Assembly (NCBI GenBank): GCA_022564195.1
Contig: JADFLW010000013.1
Location: 1 to 38,420 of the forward strand
Origin: Patescibacteria group bacterium
GTDB lineage: Bacteria; Patescibacteriota; Microgenomatia; UBA1400; Chisholmbacteraceae
DNA: 38,420 bases
Direction: 5' to 3'
In this document: in pieces, positions 6,287-15,014 of the stretch
How positions within the stretch are numbered: position 1 is the first letter of the stretch
How the letters are laid out: each line of letters begins with the position of its first letter
The notes under the pieces: model-generated
The model's database searches: none
The model's input: the letters and a program-made list of their open reading frames with translations, nothing else
Told to the model about the DNA's origin: nothing
Program-made: the position numbers and the translations under genes

Positions 6287-8592
6287 GAATTGCCATTCTC
6301 ACTGAAATCATCAATCGAAAATCAGGGGCGCGTGCCCCAATAGAAATCGCCAAAGCCCTTGCCGCCGAGAGAAACAAGGTCACAATCATTGGCTACGACC
6401 GAGATCTTGAAACCGAAGCGCAAAAAGAGCTACGGGCTGCCAACGTCACAATCCAGCTCCTAGGGCAAAACGGATTGTTAGCCAGCCTTGAAGTTTCCAA
6501 ACGACTAAAACAGGGAAAATTCGACGTCGTGAGTTTCCATGGCACCCTCCCCTCTTTCTTGGGTGCCAAGATAGCGAGGCTTCCCATAGTCAGAACCTAC
6601 TACGGCACCCAACTCAATCCACTCAATGATAAATCATTTCCTAAAAAACCCAACTTCACCGTGAAAGCGCTTAACTGGCTTGCCAACGCGTACATCAAAA
6701 CGCTTGACTCCTTCATGCTTCGCAATTCGGACCGGGTCATCGCCATCAGCCGGTACACACAAAAGGAGCTTAAAAACCTTTACGGCATCAGTACTGACTA
6801 CGTCTACTTAGGGGCCGTCCCCAAAAGCTTCAAAGAACACAAGCCCACTACCCGACGCTCAACGCTCAACGCTAAACGCTCAACAACGATCCTGTCCGTC
6901 AGCCGCATTACCCCCTATAAGGGGTTCCACAAACTCATTGAAGTTTTCAATCGCTTAAACCGTAAATATCCCCATATCCGCCTAACGATTGCCGGATCCT
7001 CCCCCAACCAAAATTATCTCAACTATCTCAAAAAAATCGCCAACTCAAACGTCGGCTTCGCAATAGATGTTTCCGATAAGCAATTGCTCAGGCTATACCG
7101 GCAAGCCGATATCTACGCGACCTTCGACCAGTATCTCTTCTTTGGCATGCCGATCTTAGAAGCCGCCACCCTAAGCGTCCCAACCGTCGCACTTAATAGA
7201 TGCGCCGCGCCTGAAGTCGTCAACCACGGCCACACCGGTTTCCTCGCAGAAACCGAATCTGATTTCGAGAGGCACCTTGAACAATTAATCACCAAACCTC
7301 AGGTAAGGAAAACTCTGGGCAATCAAGCAGCTGAAGAATCACAACGCTTCACATGGCAAACCCTCGGTAAAAAATACTCGCAGATCTTTAATCCAATAAC
7401 AAAACAGTCAAAACCAAAAAAAGATACCCTCATATTTGGAATACTCCTATTAGCGATACTTCTCAGACTCGCCTTCCTTAACCTTCACCCCTTTTGGTTC
7501 GATGAGAAAGCCTCAGTCTCCTTAGCCAGCCGCCCTATCTCTTCACTCCTTTCGGCAGCCGCCGCCGATACCCATCCCCCTGCCTACTTCCTCCTACTCA
7601 AGCTCTGGTCCGAAATTTCCTCTGACATCCTCTTCCTGAGGCTTCTCTCGGTAATCCTGGGCGTCCTCTCTATTGCCCTGGCTTACAGAGTCTTTCGGAA
7701 ACTCGCAAGCGAAAAGACCGCCTACCTAACAACACTTCTCTTTGCGCTCTCCCCACTCCATATCTATTATTCAACGGAAATCCGCATGTATGCCTTGTTG
7801 GTCTTTGAAACCCTCCTTCTCATCTGGCTCTTTTTAGAGTTTTTACACACCAAGAAAAACTACTTTCTATTTTTCATCTTTCTGGTTGGGAGTATCGCTC
7901 TGCACACCCATTACTATGCCGCTTTGGTAATTTTGAGCCTCAACATTGCCTTTCTGAGATCTAGAAAACACCGCCCTATTCTGCCTCTTTGGCTTTCATC
8001 TCAAGCAGCAATGACAATCTCCTTTCTTCCCTGGCTTTTGTATGCATTTCAAGTCTCCAAACCTGGCTGTTGGTGCTTCAACCCTATCATCGGCATCCCT
8101 GCAACATTTGCCTCATTCGCTATCGGTGGAATGGGCTTAGTGACCGTCAAAGACGTTATTTTCTCAGGACCACGATTTTCTTTGTGGCTTTCCGTCGCCA
8201 CCACGGCCTTCCTGTTTTATTTTTTCTTGACTGGAGCTCGACAACAAGTTCTGAAAAAAAACTACACAGCGCTCTCGTTCTTCTTTGCCCCGCTCGTCCT
8301 GGCTGCTACAGTAGGCTTCTTCTCCCCTATTTACTCCCCTCGCGCGCTCATCATCATCGCACCGTTCTACTATCTTTTCGTTTCGTTGGGTATCCTCTCA
8401 ATGAAAAGCCAGAAGAAAAGATCGTCTGCAAGACGAATTGCCCTCATCCTATTCGCTGGACTCCTAGCACTTCAATTCTTCCACCCGTTTTACCGAAAAG
8501 CCCCAGATAGTAAAAAAGATCTGATTTACAATGCGGAGCAATATACGAAGTATAATAAGGCCGATGTAAAAAACCTTGATGAGCTACTATAA
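6283..8592 (+). CDS. Fused GT4 glycosyltransferase and GT-C (ArnT/PMT-like) membrane glycosyltransferase
   Basis: The 769-residue protein joins two enzyme types. Residues 1-370 are a GT-B/GT4 domain with an N-terminal Rossmann strand (MRIAILTEI), the hinge SVSRITPYKGF (205-215) and the C-terminal FFGMPILEA (286-294); the first Glu of the usual EX7E is Leu. Residues about 383-740 are a polytopic GT-C domain: WFDEK (405-409) after the first membrane helix and DTHPP (429-433) match the catalytic-loop signatures of ArnT/PMT-type, lipid-phosphosugar-dependent enzymes. The GT4 part would work in the cytosol and the GT-C part outside. It overlaps the neighbours by 4 and 14 bases. The 190-202 linker in the GT4 part is encoded by a heptanucleotide repeat. 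Confidence in the fusion is good, as no stop or shift intervenes. Confidence 0.85.
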   Translation: MRIAILTEIINRKSGARAPIEIAKALAAERNKVTIIGYDRDLETEAQKELRAANVTIQLLGQNGLLASLEVSKRLKQGKFDVVSFHGTLPSFLGAKIARLPIVRTYYGTQLNPLNDKSFPKKPNFTVKALNWLANAYIKTLDSFMLRNSDRVIAISRYTQKELKNLYGISTDYVYLGAVPKSFKEHKPTTRRSTLNAKRSTTILSVSRITPYKGFHKLIEVFNRLNRKYPHIRLTIAGSSPNQNYLNYLKKIANSNVGFAIDVSDKQLLRLYRQADIYATFDQYLFFGMPILEAATLSVPTVALNRCAAPEVVNHGHTGFLAETESDFERHLEQLITKPQVRKTLGNQAAEESQRFTWQTLGKKYSQIFNPITKQSKPKKDTLIFGILLLAILLRLAFLNLHPFWFDEKASVSLASRPISSLLSAAAADTHPPAYFLLLKLWSEISSDILFLRLLSVILGVLSIALAYRVFRKLASEKTAYLTTLLFALSPLHIYYSTEIRMYALLVFETLLLIWLFLEFLHTKKNYFLFFIFLVGSIALHTHYYAALVILSLNIAFLRSRKHRPILPLWLSSQAAMTISFLPWLLYAFQVSKPGCWCFNPIIGIPATFASFAIGGMGLVTVKDVIFSGPRFSLWLSVATTAFLFYFFLTGARQQVLKKNYTALSFFFAPLVLAATVGFFSPIYSPRALIIIAPFYYLFVSLGILSMKSQKKRSSARRIALILFAGLLALQFFHPFYRKAPDSKKDLIYNAEQYTKYNKADVKNLDELL
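6855..6882 (+). repeat. In-frame heptanucleotide tandem repeat
   Basis: Four consecutive copies of ACGCTCA lie at 6855-6882, the third with one change (ACGCTAA). They encode part of a Ser/Thr/Arg-rich linker in the GT4 domain. Seven is not a multiple of three, so gain or loss of one unit would shift the frame. Confidence 0.8.
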
Positions 8593-9265
8593 CAAAAAAT
8601 ACTTCCAAGACCGTGACCTTCTCGATCGACACCTGGCAGCGACCATTGAAATGCTCGCCCAAGAACATGGACTAAAAAAGATCCTGGATGTAGGATGTGG
8701 AACCGGAAAACTGGTGAAGTATTTCAACGATAATGGCTTTGGAGCGCTGGGTTGTGATATGGCTGATGAAGCAATCAAAATTGCCAAAATTGTAAACAAC
8801 AGTTCATCGATCAAAAAATCCACTGCCAGCAACCTGCCATTTAAAAACGGCTCTTTTGACCTCGTCACTGCCATCTCAATCATCGAACACTTAACGGAGA
8901 AAGGAGCTAAACTCTTCTTAGCCGAAGCCAAAAGAGTACTAAAGCCAAATGGCTTCTTGTTCATGGTCACGCCCAACTTCGCTGCTCCATGGAGATATAT
9001 CCAGGGAAAAAGATGGTTCGGCTATTCCGACCCAACCCACACACATTTCTACACACGAAAAAGCTTATCCATTCTCCTGAGAACATACAGATTCAGAAAC
9101 ATCAAGCTTCAATTCAAAACCATCTATGACCCCCCCTATGAGTGGGAACTTCCAGGATTCCTGGGAAAGCTCCCAAAACCAGCCAAATCATTGATAACGT
9201 TCCTTTTAATTTCAACACCCGTATCAGCAATAAGAAACAGCTTTTGGATCGCAGCCCAAAAATGA
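8579..9265 (+). CDS. Class I SAM-dependent methyltransferase (DPTH-motif type)
   Basis: The 228-residue protein has motif I ILDVGCGTGKLVKYF (about 35-49), GCDMADEAIKIA, motif II FDLVTAISIIEHL and motif III RVLKPNGFLFMVT, the classic Methyltransf_11/UbiE-like order. GYSDPTHTHFYTRKSL (about 145-160) shares the DPTH.HF.T signature with the methyltransferase at 4367. I chose the ATG at 8579; a TTG one codon upstream is equally open. The start lies inside the end of the preceding gene (14-base overlap), and the stop overlaps the next start by ATGA. Target unknown. Confidence 0.86.
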   Translation: MSYYNKKYFQDRDLLDRHLAATIEMLAQEHGLKKILDVGCGTGKLVKYFNDNGFGALGCDMADEAIKIAKIVNNSSSIKKSTASNLPFKNGSFDLVTAISIIEHLTEKGAKLFLAEAKRVLKPNGFLFMVTPNFAAPWRYIQGKRWFGYSDPTHTHFYTRKSLSILLRTYRFRNIKLQFKTIYDPPYEWELPGFLGKLPKPAKSLITFLLISTPVSAIRNSFWIAAQK

Positions 9266-11601
9266 AAAAGAAACTTAGGATCGGCATTGTCATAGACCAA
9301 CTTTTAGCAGGCGGAGTCCAGTTTGCAGCCATTGAGCAAGTCAAGCAGCTCAACAAAATGGGACACTCAGCAAAACTGCTGATCTTGATGAGGAAAAAAT
9401 ACCCCACAGATTTCTCATACCTTGTCCGGGGGATTCCCCATGAATATCTATCAGACTCATATCCCCCACTTTTTCGCAAAACATTGAGATTCCCAATCTT
9501 TAACTTTCTCTCAACACTCCATCTTGTCAGTCCAGTCTTGGCTCCCAGAGTGGTAAAAGCACAAGAGCATGACATCTTAGTGAGCTGGGGAACCACAACC
9601 TGCCTGACTACCCAGGCAATCTTTCGCAAACTGAAAACCCCCTACATCGCAATCATCCCTGACCCCATCGTCTATATTCTTGAAAAGGTATACGCACAAA
9701 CAACACTACGGTTCTTTTTCCCAATCCTGAAACCCCTCGCAAAATTTTTTGAACGCTCATTCGTCAACGATGCGGTGGAGACTATCATTCTTTCGAAAGT
9801 CCATTCTGACTATTTAAAGAAAAATTATGATATCGAAGCGAAGATTCTCCACCTCGGCGTCTCTCCCCAAACGAGATTCCCCCAGAAACGAGGGGATGCC
9901 CTGCTCTCATTTGGACGTTGGGAAAAAGAAAAAAATCCACTTTTCTTGCTTAAACTGATAAAGAAAATACCCGATTCGAAATTAATCATCGCCGGCTCCT
10001 GGACAAACAAAGAAGATCTGAATTGGTTCAGTGGTCAAATAAAAAGAGCCAGGTTGACAAAAAGAGTCCAAATAATTTCCCATTATTCAAAAAGGCAACT
10101 GGAAGAAATTTGTGCCACTGCTCGTCTCTGGCTTCATCCGCACTTTGAGGCCTTTGGACTCGCTGCGCTGGAGGCAGCCAGCTACGGCCTGCCAATAATC
10201 ATTCCCGCGGGTTCCGGAGTAACAGAAAAGTTCACCCATGGGGTTCATGGTTTTTTCCCCAAAAACGTTGACCTTGAGGAATACAAAACATACGTAAGTC
10301 TTCTTTCGGCGAACGAACGTCTTGCCTACAAGATGGGCAAAGCTGCCGCACGCATTGTCAAAAAAGAATTCTCTTGGGAGTCAAATGTCCAGAGACTCAT
10401 AAAAATGATAGATAGCTCCTTGAGCGCCAAGAAAGCTCTGAAAATTGCCGTTTTAGAAACCTGCCACACACCAGGAACGACCCTTTCCGGAGGAGATAAG
10501 TTGATGGAACCAATGGCAGCAAGACTATCCAAAAACCATGAGTTTCAAATTATTGCTTCTCATCTTGGCGCCAAGCACTGGCAAGAAGCACCACTAGAGA
10601 AGGCAATCACCATTCTCCCGCAAAACAGATTTGACACAAGCAGCAACCCAGTCCCTGTATTTCTGACGTACTGCCTGCGCATGTTTGAAACCACAAAAAT
10701 CCTCAAAGCCAAAAGTGATACAGACATCATCTACTCATCAACAAACCTCTTGCCAGACGTTCTTCCGGCATACTTCGCAAGAAAGCGTCTTTCTGCGACG
10801 TGGATTGCCAGAATCCACCATCTCATTCCTCCTCCCCACAAACGAGAAGGAAGACTGGTTGTCAATATCGTCTCTTTCCTCATGCAAACCTTAGCCCTCT
10901 TCATGATCAAGACACGGGCTGATATGGTCATTGCGTTAAACAAACAGCTCAAAAGAGAACTTCTCAAGAAAGGCTTCCCAAAGAAGAATCTGCGTGTTGT
11001 AGGAGCAGGGGTTGACGTTGAAAAGATTGACGCGCAAAAAATTCTACCTGGGACAAAATCGTATGATGGAGTGTTTCTAGGAAGACTCCATCCAACAAAG
11101 GGCATTTTTGATCTGATACCCATTTGGAAAGAGGTTGTGTCAGATTTGCCTAAGGCTAGACTTGCAGTGATAGGAGGGGGGCAGGAATACTTAAGTGACT
11201 ATTTGCAAAAGCTCATCCAGAAAGAAGGCCTTTCGGAAAATGTCTTTCTCTTGGGCGTCATCCCTGATAAGAAAGTGTTTAGCTTGATGAAAAAGGCAAA
11301 AGTCTTTCTCTTCACCGATCATGAAGCTGGCTGGGGACTTGCCGTGGCTGAAGCTATGGTCTGTGGATTGACAGTGGTGGGTTATGATAATGGCCTATTG
11401 GGAACGGTCTATAAAGCTGGATTCAGGAAAGTTCCGCTTGGAAACCATCACAGATTTGCCAATGAAACCAAACAGCTTTTAAGAGAAAGATCAGTGAGGG
11501 TAAAACTCGCCAGAGAAGCAAAAAGGCAGGCGATGAAGCTCGATTGGGAGAGAACCAGTAGAAAGTTTAGTCTGATCCTAGGCGAGATGACCCGACGGTA
11601 A
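9262..11601 (+). CDS. Tandem GT4-GT4 bidomain glycosyltransferase
   Basis: The 779-residue protein contains two complete GT-B/GT4 units. Unit 1 (about 1-385) has IGIVIDQLLAGGVQ near the start, LLSFGRWEKEKNP (214-226) and HFEAFGLAALEA (294-305), a full EX7E. Unit 2 (about 392-779) begins again with LKIAVLETCHTPGTT and has FLGRLHPTKG and HEAGWGLAVAEA, where the first Glu position is shifted or replaced. Each could transfer one sugar, so the protein may build a disaccharide step by step. The open frame extends to an ATG at 9142, but the ATG at 9262 forms the operon's usual ATGA overlap and starts directly at the conserved first strand, so I chose it. Confidence 0.87.
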   Translation: MKKKLRIGIVIDQLLAGGVQFAAIEQVKQLNKMGHSAKLLILMRKKYPTDFSYLVRGIPHEYLSDSYPPLFRKTLRFPIFNFLSTLHLVSPVLAPRVVKAQEHDILVSWGTTTCLTTQAIFRKLKTPYIAIIPDPIVYILEKVYAQTTLRFFFPILKPLAKFFERSFVNDAVETIILSKVHSDYLKKNYDIEAKILHLGVSPQTRFPQKRGDALLSFGRWEKEKNPLFLLKLIKKIPDSKLIIAGSWTNKEDLNWFSGQIKRARLTKRVQIISHYSKRQLEEICATARLWLHPHFEAFGLAALEAASYGLPIIIPAGSGVTEKFTHGVHGFFPKNVDLEEYKTYVSLLSANERLAYKMGKAAARIVKKEFSWESNVQRLIKMIDSSLSAKKALKIAVLETCHTPGTTLSGGDKLMEPMAARLSKNHEFQIIASHLGAKHWQEAPLEKAITILPQNRFDTSSNPVPVFLTYCLRMFETTKILKAKSDTDIIYSSTNLLPDVLPAYFARKRLSATWIARIHHLIPPPHKREGRLVVNIVSFLMQTLALFMIKTRADMVIALNKQLKRELLKKGFPKKNLRVVGAGVDVEKIDAQKILPGTKSYDGVFLGRLHPTKGIFDLIPIWKEVVSDLPKARLAVIGGGQEYLSDYLQKLIQKEGLSENVFLLGVIPDKKVFSLMKKAKVFLFTDHEAGWGLAVAEAMVCGLTVVGYDNGLLGTVYKAGFRKVPLGNHHRFANETKQLLRERSVRVKLAREAKRQAMKLDWERTSRKFSLILGEMTRR

Positions 11602-11607
11602 GTCTTG

Positions 11608-13395
11608 ATGTATATTCTGGGTATCACGACAAACCACAACTCAACAGCCGCACTGCTACAAAACGGTGAAATTGTAGCCTGTGTTTCTGAGGAGAGATTC
11701 ACCAGAGTAAAAAACCAGGCAGGAATACCAAAGAATGCGATACAGTACTGCCTGGGGTATGCAAAGATTTCACCAAACCAACTCGAGGCAATTGCTGTCG
11801 CGGATCTCCTGTCAGCACCACTGCCGCCGAAGACCCATCCTGAAAAGCCTACGCTCTTTGCGAACATCTTGTCTCGGGTTCTCTGGCTACAGGATGCCCT
11901 TGAATCCCATATCCCTCTCTTGCGGCCGATCTTCTTCAGACTCATGACTCTCCCCACAGGTTTACTCCGAGCCCGATCGCAACGAAACCGGTTAGAACAG
12001 TTGAGAAGAATCCTCCCAGTACCACTTGAGAAATTCACATTTATCGATCACCACACCTGTCACGTCTACTCCGGGCTCTTTTCCTCCCCATTCCTCACTC
12101 AAGCCCAATCAACAAAGAGGCGATCGGCAGCTCAAAACATCCTCGTATTCACAGCCGATGGGGCGGGCGATCTGAAATCAGCAACCGTGGGGCTATACAA
12201 AGATGGAAGCTATACAAAACTGCAAACCATTGACTCACAGCAGTCCATAGGTTTCTTCTATCTGCACATTACCCAATTCTTAGGTCTAAAACCGATGGAG
12301 CATGAATATAAAGTCATGGGGTTGGCGCCGTACGCCAAGGACCATAAAAAAATTGGGTCTGTGTACAAAAAGCTCTCTGGTTTCTTCGAATTCGACACGA
12401 AAAGGGCTGCTTGGAGAATTAAAGTTAACGAATACCTCATTCAAAAAAAATTACCCAAACTACTCGCATATACCCGATTTGACCATATTGCAGCTGCTAC
12501 ACAAAAAATTACAGAGGAACTCTTGGTGAAATGGATTAGAGCCAACGTCATAAGGCACAAGGTGACAACTATTGTTTGTAGCGGCGGGGTGTTCGCCAAC
12601 GTAAAAGTCAACCAAAAAATGGCTCAGCTTCCCAATGTGAAAGAAATCTTTTTTATGCCCTCACCGGGTGACGAATCAAACGCAATCGGAGCGGCCTTCT
12701 ACACGTACTGGCAGCTCGGCGGCAGCTCGGCAGCACTTCCCGCTGCACAGCCGCTCACCCACCTGTATCTTGGCCCCAGGTACAGTGCCCGAGAAATCCA
12801 AAAAGCAATCACAAAAGACAAAAATAAGGCGCATTACTCAGCCAAGCGAGTCAAAACCATAAACGCAACTGTGGCCAAATTGTTGGCCAAAGGTGAGGTT
12901 GTGGCCAGATTTTCCGGGAGAATGGAATTCGGTGCCCGAGCCCTTGGGAACCGGTCAATCCTTGCACATCCGAAAAAACGGGAAGTAGTCGAAGTGATCA
13001 ACAGGGCAATCAAGAAACGCGACTTCTGGATGCCCTTTGCTCCAACGATTCTTCGAGAACACGCAAAAGACTACCTTATTCTCCATAAAGCAGACTCTCC
13101 CTTTATGAATGTCGCCTACGACACGACGGAAAAAGCCAGAGGCGAACTAGCGGCGGCGATTCATCCGTATGATAAAACAACCAGGCCACAGATCCTTGAC
13201 CGAGAGACCAATCCAGGCTACTGGGATGTCATTAAAAGGTTCGAAAGCTTAACAGGTATTGGAGCGGTGCTGAATACCTCATTCAATCTCCACGGCGAAC
13301 CAATTGTCGCAAGCCCCGAAACTGCCCTTCGTGTCTTCGTTCTCTCGGATCTCAAACACTTGGCACTCGAGAATTGGTTATTGAGCAAGCGCTAA
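11608..13395 (+). CDS. Carbamoyltransferase (NodU/CmcH/TobZ family)
   Basis: The 595-residue protein fits the family's usual size (about 550-620). It opens with ILGITTNHNSTAALL, has DHHTCHVYSG (147-156), in which the histidines match the family's metal site, TADGAGD (182-188), and the ASKHA-type segments MGLAPYA and CSGGVFANVKVNQ. The YrdC-like C-terminal part has FSGRMEFGARALGNRSI and DFWMPFAP. These enzymes make carbamoyl-adenylate from carbamoyl phosphate and ATP and transfer the carbamoyl group to a sugar hydroxyl. The ATG at 11608 follows the previous stop by six bases; a TTG one codon earlier is possible. It ends the plus operon and faces the next gene tail-to-tail with a three-base gap. 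Confidence 0.93.
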   Translation: MYILGITTNHNSTAALLQNGEIVACVSEERFTRVKNQAGIPKNAIQYCLGYAKISPNQLEAIAVADLLSAPLPPKTHPEKPTLFANILSRVLWLQDALESHIPLLRPIFFRLMTLPTGLLRARSQRNRLEQLRRILPVPLEKFTFIDHHTCHVYSGLFSSPFLTQAQSTKRRSAAQNILVFTADGAGDLKSATVGLYKDGSYTKLQTIDSQQSIGFFYLHITQFLGLKPMEHEYKVMGLAPYAKDHKKIGSVYKKLSGFFEFDTKRAAWRIKVNEYLIQKKLPKLLAYTRFDHIAAATQKITEELLVKWIRANVIRHKVTTIVCSGGVFANVKVNQKMAQLPNVKEIFFMPSPGDESNAIGAAFYTYWQLGGSSAALPAAQPLTHLYLGPRYSAREIQKAITKDKNKAHYSAKRVKTINATVAKLLAKGEVVARFSGRMEFGARALGNRSILAHPKKREVVEVINRAIKKRDFWMPFAPTILREHAKDYLILHKADSPFMNVAYDTTEKARGELAAAIHPYDKTTRPQILDRETNPGYWDVIKRFESLTGIGAVLNTSFNLHGEPIVASPETALRVFVLSDLKHLALENWLLSKR

Positions 13396-13398
13396 GCA

Positions 13399-14772
13399 CT
13401 ACTTCTTCTGCATCAAATACATCATTCGCTTGCTTCCCCGAATCTCAGCCCGACGGCGAATACGAAAGTACTTTTTAAACTCGCTTTCAAACGTTTCTTC
13501 CGAGTAATGGGGAAAAATGTCATCTCTTCTAGAAAGCATCTTCTTAACCTGTAAATCTTCTTTAGGTACGAATTCAATTATAAGCTCCGCTGTTACACGA
13601 CGAAAAAAACGTGCTAGGTAATGCAAGGGCACATTATGAGAAATAGCCAAATGGTGCACCAGAGCCAACGCCAAGACCACATCCGCAGGGCCACGCTCAA
13701 TAAGAGACAGCCACTCTTCACCTTCCCAACCAATTCCGGGGCTTGGATTGGTTAAATCGATGACCAATGGAAGAATATTCGTCTCGCCTTCCTCTCTAGA
13801 GTTAAGGTAATGCTCTTCTACCGAGACCGGATCGCCATCAATGGCAACAATAAGGTCGGATGTTTTACCTGCCAAGCGACTGAAGATCCCGACATTTGCG
13901 CCAAGATCCCAAATCAGTCTGCGCTTCCGCGTACCCAGAAACTCCTTGACGAGTCGCTTTTTGTGAAGCTCTGCCGCTGTTGAATAGCCGCTGTCCTGAC
14001 CATATTGAATCCACTGGGTGGAGCTCGGGTGCCAGGTCAGTCCCTCAACGGCGGCGCGTAAGCTCTCAATCAAACCAACAAGCGCTCGTTGATTCATTCC
14101 TCGGCGAGTTCTAGACACAGCTTTATCGGCAAACCAGATCTGGCTCTTAGCATGCAAAAAAAGATGAGTCAGCAATCTCGGGGTGAATCTTGCCTTAAGC
14201 GGCAACAATGCGCTTGTAAGATCCAAGGGCACGCCATCGGGATACAGGCGACTCAACCGCTGCAAGCGTCCATCGGTCAAGCTCACTAACGCCAACGGCG
14301 CCAGAAACTGCTCGCAAAACTGCCGATAGGCTACCCATGGCCGCCCTCTGCGATACGTCTCAAACGAAAGGGTATCGATCAAAATGGGTTTTCCGCGTAA
14401 GAACTGAATGTTGAAAGCATTTGCATCTTTCAGTGACATCCCAAAGTCCAGAGCTTTTTTTTGAATCGTAAGTGTTATACGTGCGGCATCTTTAAGCTGG
14501 GAAAAACACCATTCATAGGAATATGAAATAAAGGGGATGGGTTCAGGCTTGATGATCTTGTAGGCGTGATCTGAAAAACCGATGGGAGCAGAGACTTCTT
14601 CGTGCGGAATCAAAAGCCGATCGTCCACCAATGCTTGGTATAAACCCGATCCCATCAGGAGTTCATAGTTATCTTTGTAGTGCTCATTTATCTGCCTGAA
14701 GAGCACACCATCTTTAAGAAATACGAAGCCGCTGGGATCTCGATAGGAACTGGGGACTATTGTCCTGATCAT
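13399..14772 (-). CDS. NoeA-like SAM-dependent methyltransferase
   Basis: The 457-residue protein resembles the family annotated as NoeA-like host-specificity methyltransferases. An N-terminal region carries SGFVFLKDGVLFRQI (14-28) and SGLYQALVDDRLLIPHEEV (42-60); a C-terminal class I methyltransferase follows with IWDLGANVGIFSR (287-299), AIDGDP (310-315) and ALALVHHLAI. The segment LKDANAFNIQF (114-124) followed by PILIDTLSF (129-137) looks like the catalytic and metal loops of kinase-like folds (D....N then D..SF). That may be structural only. It is the last gene of a minus-strand operon and overlaps the small membrane protein gene by ATGA. Substrate unknown; surface-glycan methylation is likely from context. 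Confidence 0.82.
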   Translation of the reverse strand: MIRTIVPSSYRDPSGFVFLKDGVLFRQINEHYKDNYELLMGSGLYQALVDDRLLIPHEEVSAPIGFSDHAYKIIKPEPIPFISYSYEWCFSQLKDAARITLTIQKKALDFGMSLKDANAFNIQFLRGKPILIDTLSFETYRRGRPWVAYRQFCEQFLAPLALVSLTDGRLQRLSRLYPDGVPLDLTSALLPLKARFTPRLLTHLFLHAKSQIWFADKAVSRTRRGMNQRALVGLIESLRAAVEGLTWHPSSTQWIQYGQDSGYSTAAELHKKRLVKEFLGTRKRRLIWDLGANVGIFSRLAGKTSDLIVAIDGDPVSVEEHYLNSREEGETNILPLVIDLTNPSPGIGWEGEEWLSLIERGPADVVLALALVHHLAISHNVPLHYLARFFRRVTAELIIEFVPKEDLQVKKMLSRRDDIFPHYSEETFESEFKKYFRIRRRAEIRGSKRMMYLMQKK

Positions 14773-15014
14773 TCCTTGCCTTCATTCTCGCTCGTTCGTT
14801 TCTTGCGAGAAAAAAATTTGACAAAGAAGTTGCGGATTCTCCCCCAATACAGTTTTACGCTCATCACAAGACCCAGGAGGGTGCCGATGAGGATCTGAAA
14901 AAGAAAGCTCCCGCTTCCCGGATCAAGATAGGCATGGACGACTCTGACGGAAACGAACAAATAATATAAAGCAAGAACAAGAATTGTAGTGAAATGCGAG
15001 ACAAAGCTACTCAT
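14769..15014 (-). CDS. Small conserved membrane protein with YLDPGSGS motif
   Basis: The 81-residue protein has an N-terminal hydrophobic segment (about 10-27) ending VVHA, possibly a signal peptide. The motif YLDPGSGSFLFQILIG (29-44) leads into a second membrane helix, and the protein ends in a Lys/Arg-rich tail. Small proteins with YLDPG[ST]GS are known as conserved hypotheticals beside NoeA-like methyltransferases and membrane sulfatases, which matches the neighbours here. It overlaps the gene before it by 8 bases and the one after by 4, so all three are probably co-translated. Function unknown; it may be an accessory subunit of the membrane glycan machinery. Confidence 0.8.
   Translation of the reverse strand: MSSFVSHFTTILVLALYYLFVSVRVVHAYLDPGSGSFLFQILIGTLLGLVMSVKLYWGRIRNFFVKFFSRKKRTSENEGKE

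Noticed and set aside
9142-9261. Upstream extension of the tandem GT4 gene to an earlier ATG
   Set aside because: It would overlap the methyltransferase gene by more than 120 bases and adds sequence before the conserved first strand; the ATG at 9262 gives the common ATGA overlap.
12713-12735. Short GGCAGCTCGGC direct repeat within the carbamoyltransferase gene
   Set aside because: It is two partial copies in a linker-like Gly/Ser/Ala region; too short and in a variable loop to suggest a switch.
13380-13410. Bidirectional terminator between convergent genes
   Set aside because: The gap is only three bases and I could find no stem with a T-run on either strand.
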